A stretch of DNA of 64,000 nucleotides from assembly GCA_036490475.1 (NCBI GenBank), contig DASXDT010000002.1:1-64000 (forward strand), given 5' to 3'. A program made the position numbers and the translations under genes. Every line of letters begins with the position of its first letter. Within the stretch, counting starts at the first letter, position 1. Below are positions 1-7,238 of the stretch, one piece after another. Source of the DNA: Candidatus Tumulicola sp. (lineage in GTDB: Bacteria; Vulcanimicrobiota; Vulcanimicrobiia; Vulcanimicrobiales; Vulcanimicrobiaceae). Below the pieces are notes generated by a model, which was given only the letters and a program-made list of their open reading frames with translations, ran no database searches and was not told the origin of the DNA.

Positions 1-160
1 CGACGTCTGGAACGTCCATGCCGTTGTACTTCGATTTCCAAAGCCGAATCGTGTTCGCGTGGATGCCGTGTTGGCGAGCTAGCTCGCCAACCGAAGCTCC
101 GGCGTCGTACTCACCAACGATGGCGACGATCTGCGCTTCCGTGAAGCGACTCTTGCGCAT
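1..160 (-). CDS. IS3-family transposase OrfA, N-terminal part (runs off the window edge)
   Basis: The first 53 residues read MRKSRFTEAQIVAIVGEYDA and continue through an HTH to KYNGMDVPDV. This is the typical N-terminus of IS3-family OrfA proteins, which bind the IS ends and are joined to OrfB by frameshifting. The ATG is preceded by an AAGGAG ribosome-binding site. Only the 5' part is inside the window, so whether the element is intact cannot be judged. A stretch TGTGGATTTCCGCCC about 40 bases upstream on the minus strand could belong to the terminal inverted repeat; this is a guess. Confidence 0.82.
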   Translation of the reverse strand, partial: MRKSRFTEAQIVAIVGEYDAGASVGELARQHGIHANTIRLWKSKYNGMDVPDV

Positions 161-522
161 GCGTGGATCTCCTTACGTGCCCGTTTGGGCGGAAATCCAC
201 AGTAATCCCTGGCTCCCGATTCAGGGCCTATCCCATTGGCTTCCCTCGAAAAGTGGGAGATATCGAACGATCACTTTAATCGCGCATGCGAGCCGTACGG
301 TTGAGTTTGAACCAAAACGCGCAGGTCCGCACAGCGTCGACATTTTCACCCAATGGACAACTGGCGAAGCAGATTGGCTTCAACGTAGTTTGATCGAAGG
401 TTTCATATGTGGTTTTCGCCGGTGGGACAGGCTTGTGCCGCGCCACGAAGTGAAGCTTACAATTAGTCGGTATTCTTGATCCCTGGAAAAGCCTTTTTCG
501 CGGTTAAGCAGAGAAATTTTGA
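161..522. other. Intergenic stretch next to the IS fragment, no gene recognised
   Basis: No open frame here has recognisable family features or a convincing ribosome-binding site. It probably holds the end of the IS element and remnants of mobile DNA. Confidence 0.4.
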
Positions 523-1547
523 CGTACTTACGGCGAAGGGTCGATCTTCGAGCGCATACGCCGTGGAAAGGTCTACTTCGTCGCCACGATATCGTTGACG
601 GAAAATGGACGCCGGCGACGCGAAATCTGGTGCGCCGACGAGACGGCCGCTCGTGAAGCGCTAAAAAGTCCCAAGGACGCGCGCGTGAAGGGCCGCAGGC
701 CTTCGGCGAACGTCAGACCGTCGGGGAACGGCTGGAGCCTGGCTCGATCAACGCAAACCGAATCCAGCTCCATCGATCGGTATCCATTACGAGCGCGTTT
801 TTCGACTGCATATCAAACCGTACGTCGGGCGCCTCAAGCTCGACGCCGTACGCCCGATCGATCTCTCCAACTTCTACGCGGAGCTTCGGCAGCGTTTCAC
901 CCTGCCAGCCACGGTGAAGCGCGTGCATATCATCCTGCACAAGGCGTTCTCAGATGCCGTGCGCGCCGAACTCGTCGATCGCAATCCGTAAACCGTGGAC
1001 GAGCCCAAGCCGTTCATCGATGCCGATGCAATCGACCAGCTCGAGGCGCTCTGGATCGTTGCACTATTGTCGCAGGCCCGGGAAGCCGAGCTGCTCGCAT
1101 TGCTCTAGACCGACGTCTACTTCGAGACGAATACGATCTACGTTCGTCGGGGGCTGCAAGACGTGACGTACAGCGAGCGCCGTGTGGCGCAGCCGGAGAC
1201 GCCGAGTTACGCCGACGGATCTAACTGCCGGCGATGGCGATAGCGGCGCAGCGGCGCCAACGTAAGCGCGCAATGGAGACGCTGGTATTCCCAGGCACTC
1301 GCGGCGGCCATCTCAGGCGCCACAACCTCTCACGCCGACATATCTATCCGCTGATGGTCGGCGCCGGCCTTCGGCGCATTGCGTTGCATGCGCTCCGGCA
1401 CCGCGGCGCCACGCTTCTCGCCGATCACGACGACGCGAACTTATACGTTCATCGATCAAGGTCGATGGGCACGGACGGTCGTCTTCGAGCAGCTGGAACA
1501 GCTTTTTTCGGCGTCCGAAAAGGCAGAAGTCTGGAAGACGGGTGGGA
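523..1547 (+). pseudogene. Decayed tyrosine recombinase (phage/ICE-type integrase)
   Basis: Pieces of an integrase can be followed across frames. The N-terminal region has GSIFERIRRGKVYFVA followed by CADETAAREAL, like AP2-type arm-binding domains. A frame-shifted SAM-like core domain reads HIKPYVGRLKLDAVRPIDL, then FTLPATVKRVHIILHKAFSD. A C-terminal catalytic part has LVFPGTRGGHLRRHNL and the HALRH box with its conserved His and Arg. In-frame stops near 989 and 1107 and at least two frameshifts break it, and the nucleophilic Tyr region is unreadable. It ends about 90 bp from the 3' end of tRNA-Phe, the usual geometry of a tRNA-integrating element. It is almost certainly not functional. Confidence 0.78.
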
Positions 1548-1632
1548 CGGCTGAAAAACCGGGCTCCAACACAGAAACGAAAAAGCGCCTAAAACGCCTT
1601 ATCCGATATAAGGGTTCTAGACGCTTAGCATT

Positions 1633-1708
1633 TGGTGCCAAGGGCCGGAATCGAACCGGCGACACCGCACTTTTCAGGCGCGTGCTCTACCGACTGAGCT
1701 ACCTTGGC
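1633..1708 (-). tRNA. tRNA-Phe (GAA)
   Basis: The minus strand folds as a cloverleaf. Acceptor GCCAAGG pairs with CCTTGGC, the anticodon loop is CTGAAAA (GAA), the T arm is GCCGG-TTCGATT-CCGGC, and the 3' CCA is encoded. It is the last member of a three-tRNA cluster, and its 3' end faces the integrase remnant. Confidence 0.96.
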
Positions 1709-1712
1709 GGAA

Positions 1713-1789
1713 TGGCGACGCTGATGGGGCTCGAACCCACGACCTCCGCCGTGACAGGGCGGCGCTCTAACCAACTGAGCTACAGCGCC
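1713..1789 (-). tRNA. tRNA-Asp (GTC)
   Basis: Acceptor GGCGCTG pairs with CAGCGTC (one G-T). The anticodon stem/loop CCGCC-CTGTCAC-GGCGG gives GTC, the T loop is TTCGAGC, and the CCA is encoded. It lies four bases from tRNA-Phe and is probably co-transcribed. Confidence 0.96.
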
Positions 1790-1850
1790 AAGCGCCGGTG
1801 GGCGTGTTTGGCACTCGTCCGAGTCGTCACCTGCGGACGTCAATGCCGGA

Positions 1851-1925
1851 TGGTGGGCACGGTTGGGATTGAACCAACGACCCCCCGCGTGTGAAGCGGA
1901 TGCTCTCCCACTGAGCTACGCGCCC
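1851..1925 (-). tRNA. tRNA-Val (CAC)
   Basis: Acceptor GGGCGCG pairs with CGTGCCC (one G-T pair). The anticodon loop TTCACAC gives CAC, the T arm is GTTGG-TTCAATC-CCAAC, and the CCA is encoded. It is the first gene of the tRNA cluster. Confidence 0.95.
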
Positions 1926-2023
1926 TCTCCGGCGAGGCCGAGTTTTAGACCACCGCGACGCGTTACCCTACCGAGCCTTCGCTTCGGCGCGGACTTCAAG
2001 GGTGCGCGGCGAAGCTGCGCTCG

Positions 2024-2455
2024 ATGCTCGACGGATTTCCGCTCGTTTCGCGCTTCAGCATACCGTTTGCCGACATCGATATGATGCAGCACGCGAATAA
2101 CGTCGCCTATATTCGCTGGGCGGAGATGATGCGCTCCGAATACTTCGCGCAGGTGATGAACGTACCGATCAACGGCCGTCACGGGATCATCCAAGCCACC
2201 ATCGACTTTACGTACGAACGCCAACTGCACTATCGCGAAAAGATTGCGGTCGGTTGCCGCATCGGTCGCATCGGAACGAAATCGTGGGATTTCGAGTACG
2301 AGATTTGGAGCGAAAGCCACCAGCATCGTGCCGCTCGCGGAATCACGACCGTCGTCGCCTATGACTTCGGCGAACAGCAATCGATCGCGATCCCGCAGCA
2401 TTGGCGCGATGCGATCGCGACCTATCAGGCCGGACCGCAACGCGAGTTCGTCTAG
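2024..2455 (+). CDS. Hotdog-fold acyl-CoA thioesterase (4-HBA-CoA thioesterase/YbgC-like)
   Basis: A 143-residue single hotdog domain. The N-terminal signature FADIDMMQHANNVAYIRWAE contains the Asp and the HxNN-type motif of the YbgC/4-hydroxybenzoyl-CoA thioesterase family. These hydrolyse acyl-CoA thioesters in the cytoplasm. Length and motif position are normal for the family. The substrate cannot be read from sequence. It stands alone, between the tRNA cluster and a convergent small gene whose stop nearly touches its own. Confidence 0.85.
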   Translation: MLDGFPLVSRFSIPFADIDMMQHANNVAYIRWAEMMRSEYFAQVMNVPINGRHGIIQATIDFTYERQLHYREKIAVGCRIGRIGTKSWDFEYEIWSESHQHRAARGITTVVAYDFGEQQSIAIPQHWRDAIATYQAGPQREFV

Positions 2456-2456
2456 G

Positions 2457-2657
2457 TTATGCCGGGTCGCCGTCGCGCAGTGTGCGCGCCAGCGAAGCCA
2501 ATGCTTCGCTCATCGCTTGAGCGCCGTTGGCGATTCGTCCACGGACGCCGGGACTTCGGCCACCCTCCGCAAGGCGCAACGAGCGACTGCGGTGAGCGGT
2601 TTCGATGGCGTCTTCGCGGCGAATCCGGGCTTCGGTTTGATACCAGAAATCCATCAT
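2457..2657 (-). CDS. Small protein of unknown function (66 aa)
   Basis: Start chosen at the tandem ATGATG after GAAAGG. The product begins MMDFWYQTEARIRRED and is Arg/Ala-rich, with no signal peptide or membrane segment. The frame stays open upstream to 2723, but that extension runs through a terminator hairpin and is unlikely to be coding. It lies just downstream of that terminator and of a 29-codon ORF, so it may be expressed by read-through. I do not recognise a family. Confidence 0.5.
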   Translation of the reverse strand: MMDFWYQTEARIRREDAIETAHRSRSLRLAEGGRSPGVRGRIANGAQAMSEALASLARTLRDGDPA

Positions 2658-2680
2658 CTGCCTTTCGTTGACGGTTTGAG

Positions 2681-2718
2681 AAATGAAAAGGCCTCCGGTC
2701 GTATCGCGGAGGCCTTCG
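2681..2718 (-). terminator. Rho-independent terminator after the 29-codon ORF
   Basis: On the minus strand AAGGCCTCC pairs with GGAGGCCTT (9 bp, 11-base loop), followed by the T-rich TTCATTT. It lies between the 29-codon ORF and the 66-aa gene. Confidence 0.75.
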
Positions 2719-2743
2719 AACATCAGAGGAACCGGCGATTGCG

Positions 2744-2833
2744 CTATGCCGGCCCGCAGTCCGAAGGTCTAAAGCGATTCGACCCGCCGCTCAAAAGCGG
2801 CGCGATCGTACCGAGACTGATTACAAGCTTCAT
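2744..2833 (-). CDS. Short ORF (29 aa) with its own promoter, SD and terminator
   Basis: A strong AAGGAGG sits 4 bases before the ATG. The product starts MKLVISLGTIAPLLSGGSNR and ends CGPA. Upstream is a TTGACA promoter and downstream a clear terminator, giving a transcript of roughly 190 nt. The coding region contains a GC-rich hairpin (GCCGCTTTTGAGCGGC). It could be a true small protein, a leader ORF for the 66-aa gene, or a dual-function small RNA. There is no marked enrichment of one amino acid that would suggest amino-acid attenuation. Confidence 0.5.
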   Translation of the reverse strand: MKLVISLGTIAPLLSGGSNRFRPSDCGPA

Positions 2834-2883
2834 CGTGCCTCCTTTTCTTGACGAGTTGATGGCGCGTACGAGCGCGCTCAGCG

Positions 2884-2913
2884 ACTTTAGCACACCCGAT
2901 AAAGGTCTGTCAA
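2884..2913 (-). promoter_or_regulatory. Sigma70-type promoter for the 29-codon ORF
   Basis: On the minus strand TTGACA (2913-2908), an 18-bp spacer and TAAAGT (2889-2884). The predicted start near 2877 leaves about 44 nt before the ATG. It is back-to-back with the tRNA-Val promoter. Confidence 0.6.
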
Positions 2914-2923
2914 ACCGCGTGCG

Positions 2924-2953
2924 TTGACGTTGCGAGGACGCACGCGCTATACT
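2924..2953 (+). promoter_or_regulatory. Promoter of tRNA-Val(GAC)
   Basis: TTGACG, an 18-bp spacer and TATACT end 27 bases before the mature tRNA 5' end, a normal position for a tRNA promoter. Confidence 0.7.
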
Positions 2954-2980
2954 TCCGAAGTTCTCGAGTCCCAGAACCGC

Positions 2981-3055
2981 GGGCGGTTAGCTCAGTGGGA
3001 GAGCACTTCCCTGACACGGAAGGGGTCATTGGTTCAATCCCAATACCGCCCACCA
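2981..3055 (+). tRNA. tRNA-Val (GAC)
   Basis: Acceptor GGGCGGT pairs with ACCGCCC. The anticodon stem/loop CTTCC-CTGACAC-GGAAG gives GAC, the T arm is ATTGG-TTCAATC-CCAAT, and the CCA is encoded. It has its own promoter and terminator. Confidence 0.96.
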
Positions 3056-3060
3056 TTTGA

Positions 3061-3092
3061 AAAGCCTCGACGTTACCGTCAAGGCTTTTTTA
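3061..3092 (+). terminator. Rho-independent terminator of tRNA-Val(GAC)
   Basis: An AAAAGCCT/AGGCTTTT stem, extended by GACG/CGTC, is followed by a run of T. The T run is in the + orientation directly after the tRNA. Confidence 0.85.
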
Positions 3093-3115
3093 AATTCGGA
3101 TAACGGAGCGCGGCG

Positions 3116-4108
3116 CTAGAACGTCCACACGCCGTGCGGCTTTGAAATCAAGGTCTTGGAACCGGCGAGCGCAGTCTTCGGAGCGGCATTACCGGATGCG
3201 CTCGCGGCGTAACTGGTGATGGTGCTCGACAACGCATTCCCCGTGAATATCGTTCCGCCCGTTCCGAGCGCTACGCCGGACGGGCCGTCCAACTTCGTTT
3301 TGGTTCCGCCGATCGTACGCAGCGGTTTGGCATCGTTATTGGCCGTAGACTTGAATTCGAGGAGGCTGTCGCTGCCGTAGCTTGCGACGTAGATGTTTCC
3401 GCTCGTGTCGAATGTCACGCCGCCCGGCTGATCCAGCGTGGTCGCGGGACCGCTGATCATGGCAATCGGTGCAGCGTTGTTCTTCGCGCCGGCGGCGTAA
3501 ACGGTGAGGGCATTGGATTCGACGTTTCCGACGACGAGTTGATCGGAAGTGTTTAGCGCTAATCCCGACGGCTCCAACAACTCGGTCAACCCTCCGCTCA
3601 ACGTTCGCGATGGTTTCACGTTTCCGGTTGCGCCGGCAGCAAAAACTCCGATCGAATTCGTGTTGGAATTTGCGACGTAGATATCCCCTTTCGAGTCGAC
3701 CCCGACGCCGACTGGGTTGCTCAGCATCGTTTTGTGTCCGAAAATGTTTTGTATGGGCTTTTGATTTCCGCTTGCGCCCGCAGCATACACTTCAATCGAG
3801 TTGTTTCCGAAAGAGGTCACATAGATTTTTCCAGCAGAATCGGTGTAGACGGCGGTAGGCTCGTTCAACTGTGTTGCGGATCCGACGATCGTTGCGGAAG
3901 GTGCTACGTTGCCGTTTGCCGTTTGAGCGAACGACAGGACCGAGTTGTTATCCGTATCCGCGATGAGTAGCGTACCGGTTTTGGCCGCGGGTGCCGGCGC
4001 CGAGCGGTCAGGCACGCTCAGAACGGCCGAGGCCGCCCCGTTCGAACTGCAGCCGGAAGCGAACGCCACGAGAAGAACGGCGGTGGAGGCGACGGGCGCT
4101 AAGCGCAT
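3116..4108 (-). CDS. Beta-propeller (NHL-like) lipoprotein
   Basis: The start at MRLAPVAST is preceded by AAGGAAAGG. A signal peptide leads to the lipobox FASGC (Cys about 20), so the protein is probably lipid-anchored. After a Pro/Ala linker come about six repeats of roughly 45 residues with the pattern 'GxIYVaxxxxNsI.VfaaGAsGN..P', e.g. GDIYVANSNTNSIGVFAAGA. This is the NHL/SMP-30-like propeller blade pattern. Function is unknown; such proteins often act in binding or as surface-exposed scaffolds. A longer start 10 codons upstream is possible but would misplace the signal peptide. Confidence 0.8.
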   Translation of the reverse strand: MRLAPVASTAVLLVAFASGCSSNGAASAVLSVPDRSAPAPAAKTGTLLIADTDNNSVLSFAQTANGNVAPSATIVGSATQLNEPTAVYTDSAGKIYVTSFGNNSIEVYAAGASGNQKPIQNIFGHKTMLSNPVGVGVDSKGDIYVANSNTNSIGVFAAGATGNVKPSRTLSGGLTELLEPSGLALNTSDQLVVGNVESNALTVYAAGAKNNAAPIAMISGPATTLDQPGGVTFDTSGNIYVASYGSDSLLEFKSTANNDAKPLRTIGGTKTKLDGPSGVALGTGGTIFTGNALSSTITSYAASASGNAAPKTALAGSKTLISKPHGVWTF

Positions 4109-4201
4109 GGCAAAGCCTTTCCTTGCGAAGAGGAACACCCAATGCGGACGCTTCGTCCCACCAGGGGCGGCCCCTTCCGGGAAACGCTCCGGCGAGGGCC
4201 G

Positions 4202-6259
4202 TTATGTTTTCAGATAACGAGCGAACCAGTCCGAGAGCAGATGCATGCGCTCGACGCGATGGATCGGCGATCCGGTTCGAGAGAGATCGTGTGTCTCGTT
4301 CGGAACGTCGACGTACGTTATCGTACGACCGAGAATCTTCATCGCCGTGAAGAACTGCAGGGTTTGATCGATCGGCGTGCGCGTGTCGTTATCGGAGTGC
4401 AGGATCAACAACGGCGTCTGAGCGTTCGCGACGTACGTTAACGGCGAGAATTTGGCATAGCTCGTGCTGGCCGGATCCCATGCGGGCCCCATCGAGTACT
4501 GGCCACCGGCCAGGCCGCCTTTGCCGGCGAAATCGGCGCCGAGGTTTTCGCTTTGCAAGAAGCTTACAACGCGCTCGGCGGCTGCGGCTTTATAACGATT
4601 CGTATGCGTGATCACCCATAGCGTCGCGTAGCCGCCGTACGAACCTCCGGTGACACCGAGCCGGTTCGGATCGACCTCAGGCCGTTTCACGGCCGCATCC
4701 ATGACCGACTGCGTGTCTTGGAACATTGCGTCGCCATAGTCGCTTTCTAGCGCCTCGGTAAAGGCGTAGCCGTGACCGGTGCTGCCCGCCGGATCGCAAA
4801 ACACGATGTTGTACCCGAGCCCCGCATAGTACTGAAACTCGAGGAAAAACGTGTCACCGAATTGCGTCTCGGGACCGCCGTGGATGTTCAGTAATGTCGG
4901 GTGCGGACCGCTCCCGCCGATCGCCGGCATAAACCACGCCTGCACCGTGCGGCCGGACGTGCTCTGCACGGAAAACTCTTGCGGGGTCGCGAGCGTGGCG
5001 TGTGCCAGCCACGCAGCGTTGACGTTCGTCACCTGCCGCGGCGTGCCGCCGCTCATACTCGAAATCCACACGTCGGCGGGATGCGTGAAATCGCTGTATA
5101 GGTACGCGACGGTCTTGCCGTCGAGCGTGGTGCTGCACGACCACGCTTCGCCGCGCGGCGGCGTTACGTTGCTGAACGTTCCGGTCTTGGTGTCGAGCGT
5201 GCGGATATTGGAGTAGCCGGGTCCGTCCACGTTCAGTACAAAGTTGCCGTCGGGAAGCGGCGCGCCGCACAAGCCTCCGCCTTCTTTCATATCAGCCAGA
5301 AGGCTATCGCCCCAACCGGTCGTGTTCTTTGCAACCGCCACGCGTTGGTTGCCGCTGGAATCGGAGATCACGAGCTCGGCCTGCTCGGCGTTGTCCTGAA
5401 CGCCGCCGCGCAGCCATGCTAGTTGGCCGGTACTCAGATAGCTTAGCCCGTTGTTGGACTCTTGCGACGAAGCGATCTTTTGCGGCGTGCCGCCGGCGGA
5501 TGAAACAATGTAGACATCTCCGGCGCCGCCGTCGACCGACTCGCGCTGCAGCGAGTTGAACGCGATCGTGCGATCGTCGGGCGACCACCCGACGATGCCT
5601 TCGCCCCAGCGTCCGGTTGTCAACTGCTTCGGATTGGAACCGTCGGCGTTGACGATCCAAATGTGCGGATGATCGCGATAGACGAATCCTGCTCCATTGC
5701 CTTCGAAGAACAGCTGATCGATCTGCTGGATATCGCTCTTCTTCTCGTCCGCGGTCGGCGTGAAGCCCGCTTTAGCAAAGTCGACATGCGCGTTGGGCGC
5801 CTCGTCCTGATCGTTAACCGACAGCGCGATCCGCCGGCCATCGTGCGACACCGTAGGACCCGATACGCCCTTGGCGATGTTGGTCAAACGGACAATTTTC
5901 TTGGTCGCCAGCGTATACCGGTAGAGCTGCGGCTTTTGCTTGGGCATGGTACGCACGAAGACGAACGTCGCGCCATCCGGCATCCACGCAAAATCGCCGT
6001 CGCCGGTACGCCCAGTAACGCTGGCCATCGTGCGGCCGGTCGCAACGTTCACCAAATCGATGGTGCGGTCGTAACGATTCTTCGGACCGTTGGAACGCGA
6101 CGTTTGCGTCAATACGTAGGCGCCGTCGGGCGACAGCGCCGCCGAATCGATAAGCGTCAGGTGAAACAGATCTTCCGGAATGACCGGAGCGGCCGACGCG
6201 GGACCCGCGAGGGCCACCGAAAAGAGCAAGCCGGCTACAGCAACGAGCGGATACTTCAT
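4202..6259 (-). CDS. Secreted prolyl oligopeptidase-family (S9) peptidase
   Basis: The start MKYPLVAVAGLLFSVALAG gives a clean signal peptide cut after PASA. An N-terminal propeller of WD40-like beta repeats (SPDGAYVL, MPDGATFVF, SHDGRRIALS, SPDDRTIAF) is followed by the alpha/beta-hydrolase domain. The triad reads Ser540 in GGSYGG, Asp625 in HSDNDTRTPID and His657 in NETHDL. It should cleave short peptides, C-terminal to Pro or acyl-amino-acid bonds, in the periplasm. A TTG start five codons upstream would add NAGR-type residues ahead of the signal and is less likely. Usual length for S9C proteins. Confidence 0.9.
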   Translation of the reverse strand: MKYPLVAVAGLLFSVALAGPASAAPVIPEDLFHLTLIDSAALSPDGAYVLTQTSRSNGPKNRYDRTIDLVNVATGRTMASVTGRTGDGDFAWMPDGATFVFVRTMPKQKPQLYRYTLATKKIVRLTNIAKGVSGPTVSHDGRRIALSVNDQDEAPNAHVDFAKAGFTPTADEKKSDIQQIDQLFFEGNGAGFVYRDHPHIWIVNADGSNPKQLTTGRWGEGIVGWSPDDRTIAFNSLQRESVDGGAGDVYIVSSAGGTPQKIASSQESNNGLSYLSTGQLAWLRGGVQDNAEQAELVISDSSGNQRVAVAKNTTGWGDSLLADMKEGGGLCGAPLPDGNFVLNVDGPGYSNIRTLDTKTGTFSNVTPPRGEAWSCSTTLDGKTVAYLYSDFTHPADVWISSMSGGTPRQVTNVNAAWLAHATLATPQEFSVQSTSGRTVQAWFMPAIGGSGPHPTLLNIHGGPETQFGDTFFLEFQYYAGLGYNIVFCDPAGSTGHGYAFTEALESDYGDAMFQDTQSVMDAAVKRPEVDPNRLGVTGGSYGGYATLWVITHTNRYKAAAAERVVSFLQSENLGADFAGKGGLAGGQYSMGPAWDPASTSYAKFSPLTYVANAQTPLLILHSDNDTRTPIDQTLQFFTAMKILGRTITYVDVPNETHDLSRTGSPIHRVERMHLLSDWFARYLKT

Positions 6260-6334
6260 ACGGCCAGCGTTCAATCGACGCTTCGTTGCGCCCCTTCCAC
6301 GGTTTGCCGGGCGCGCCTCAAAAACTCATCAAAG

Positions 6335-6370
6335 AAAAAAGCCGCGCGATCTTTCGATCGCACGGCCTTT
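6335..6370 (-). terminator. Rho-independent terminator after the phasin gene
   Basis: On the minus strand AAAGGCCGTGCGATC-GAAA-GATCGCGCGGC is followed by a run of T. It closes the pha cluster. Confidence 0.85.
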
Positions 6371-6390
6371 CCGTTCGAGGTTGGTGAGGA

Positions 6391-6753
6391 CTACTTGCCG
6401 ACGGGCTTGGCGGCCGGGGCCGTCATCGTGTTGCCGTTGGCAACCGTGTTCGTGGCCTGGCTGAAGCTGCTCTCGGCCTGCTTCTGCACATCGACGAACA
6501 TCTGGGCGACCTTCAGCGTGTAGGCCTTGCGGAGCTCGAGCATCTGCGATGCGAAGCCGAACGACATCTCGACGAACTGGAACGGGGTCGGAACGTTCTC
6601 AAAGGTCGGGATCGTGCCGGGCTTAACGGCGAACTCGGTGCTCAGGGCGCGAAACTTGGTCATCGTCTCGATGTTCGCGTCTTGGCTCTGTTTGAGCGCC
6701 TCGAGGCCCTCTTGCTGAAACTTGGTGAAGTAGTCGGTAACGTTGATGGTCAT
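6391..6753 (-). CDS. Phasin-like PHA granule protein
   Basis: A 120-residue, mostly helical protein with the phasin-type pattern 'YFTKFQQEGLEALKQSQDAN', followed by a helix with FASQMLELRKAYTLKVAQMF and a low-complexity Ala/Thr tail. Phasins coat polyhydroxyalkanoate granules. The position directly downstream of phaC and its regulator supports this. No signal peptide. Separated from the XRE gene by about 80 bp and followed by a strong terminator. Confidence 0.8.
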   Translation of the reverse strand: MTINVTDYFTKFQQEGLEALKQSQDANIETMTKFRALSTEFAVKPGTIPTFENVPTPFQFVEMSFGFASQMLELRKAYTLKVAQMFVDVQKQAESSFSQATNTVANGNTMTAPAAKPVGK

Positions 6754-6833
6754 TGTGTATCCCCTTCTCTTATCCCACTAATGCTTGGTTTGCGTCTCTC
6801 TGTGCTAAGTCTACCAAGCGATGAGCGAGGTTG

Positions 6834-7238
6834 TCAAGGACCTATGCCGAGAAAACTTCGGTAAATTCTGATGATCGTATCCTTCTGATCGACAGTCAGA
6901 CGGGGATCGAGGCGGATCGCGGCTTCGACGTCGCGGGCGTCGCCCTCAGCGGGCGGGGTATCGTCGAGCAGCCCAGCCTGAACGTACATCGTCTCGGCCG
7001 AGAGGTGGAGAGCCCCGGCGATCTGCTTGAGGACGTCGGCCGACGGCTTGTACAATCCACGTTCGACCTGGCTGAGATAGGGGTTCGAAATCTTCGCGAT
7101 TTCAGCCAACTGCCGCATGGACAGGTTGGCCAGCTCGCGCTGGGCACGAATGAACGTTCCCAGCCCGTTCCACCCTGGTGCCTGCTCGTTCGCCGGGCCG
7201 CCGGTCTCCGATTTGGGGCGTTCCGACTCGTCGCTCAC
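6834..7238 (-). CDS. XRE-family transcriptional regulator of the PHA cluster
   Basis: A 134-residue protein with an HTH_3 domain at about residues 25-85: FIRAQRELANLSMRQLAEIA, then SNPYLSQVERGLYKPS. The GTG start overlaps the phaC stop by four bases (GTGA), so it is translationally coupled to the synthase gene. A short C-terminal helix (TVDQKDTIIRIYRSF) may serve dimerisation. By analogy with PhaR-type regulators it may control the phasin or the pha genes. The family assignment is solid; the target is inferred. Confidence 0.85.
   Translation of the reverse strand: MSDESERPKSETGGPANEQAPGWNGLGTFIRAQRELANLSMRQLAEIAKISNPYLSQVERGLYKPSADVLKQIAGALHLSAETMYVQAGLLDDTPPAEGDARDVEAAIRLDPRLTVDQKDTIIRIYRSFLGIGP

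Noticed and set aside
18-479. 153-aa + strand frame at the left edge
   Set aside because: Its first part is the antisense of IS3 OrfA, and the rest shows no family features or ribosome-binding site.
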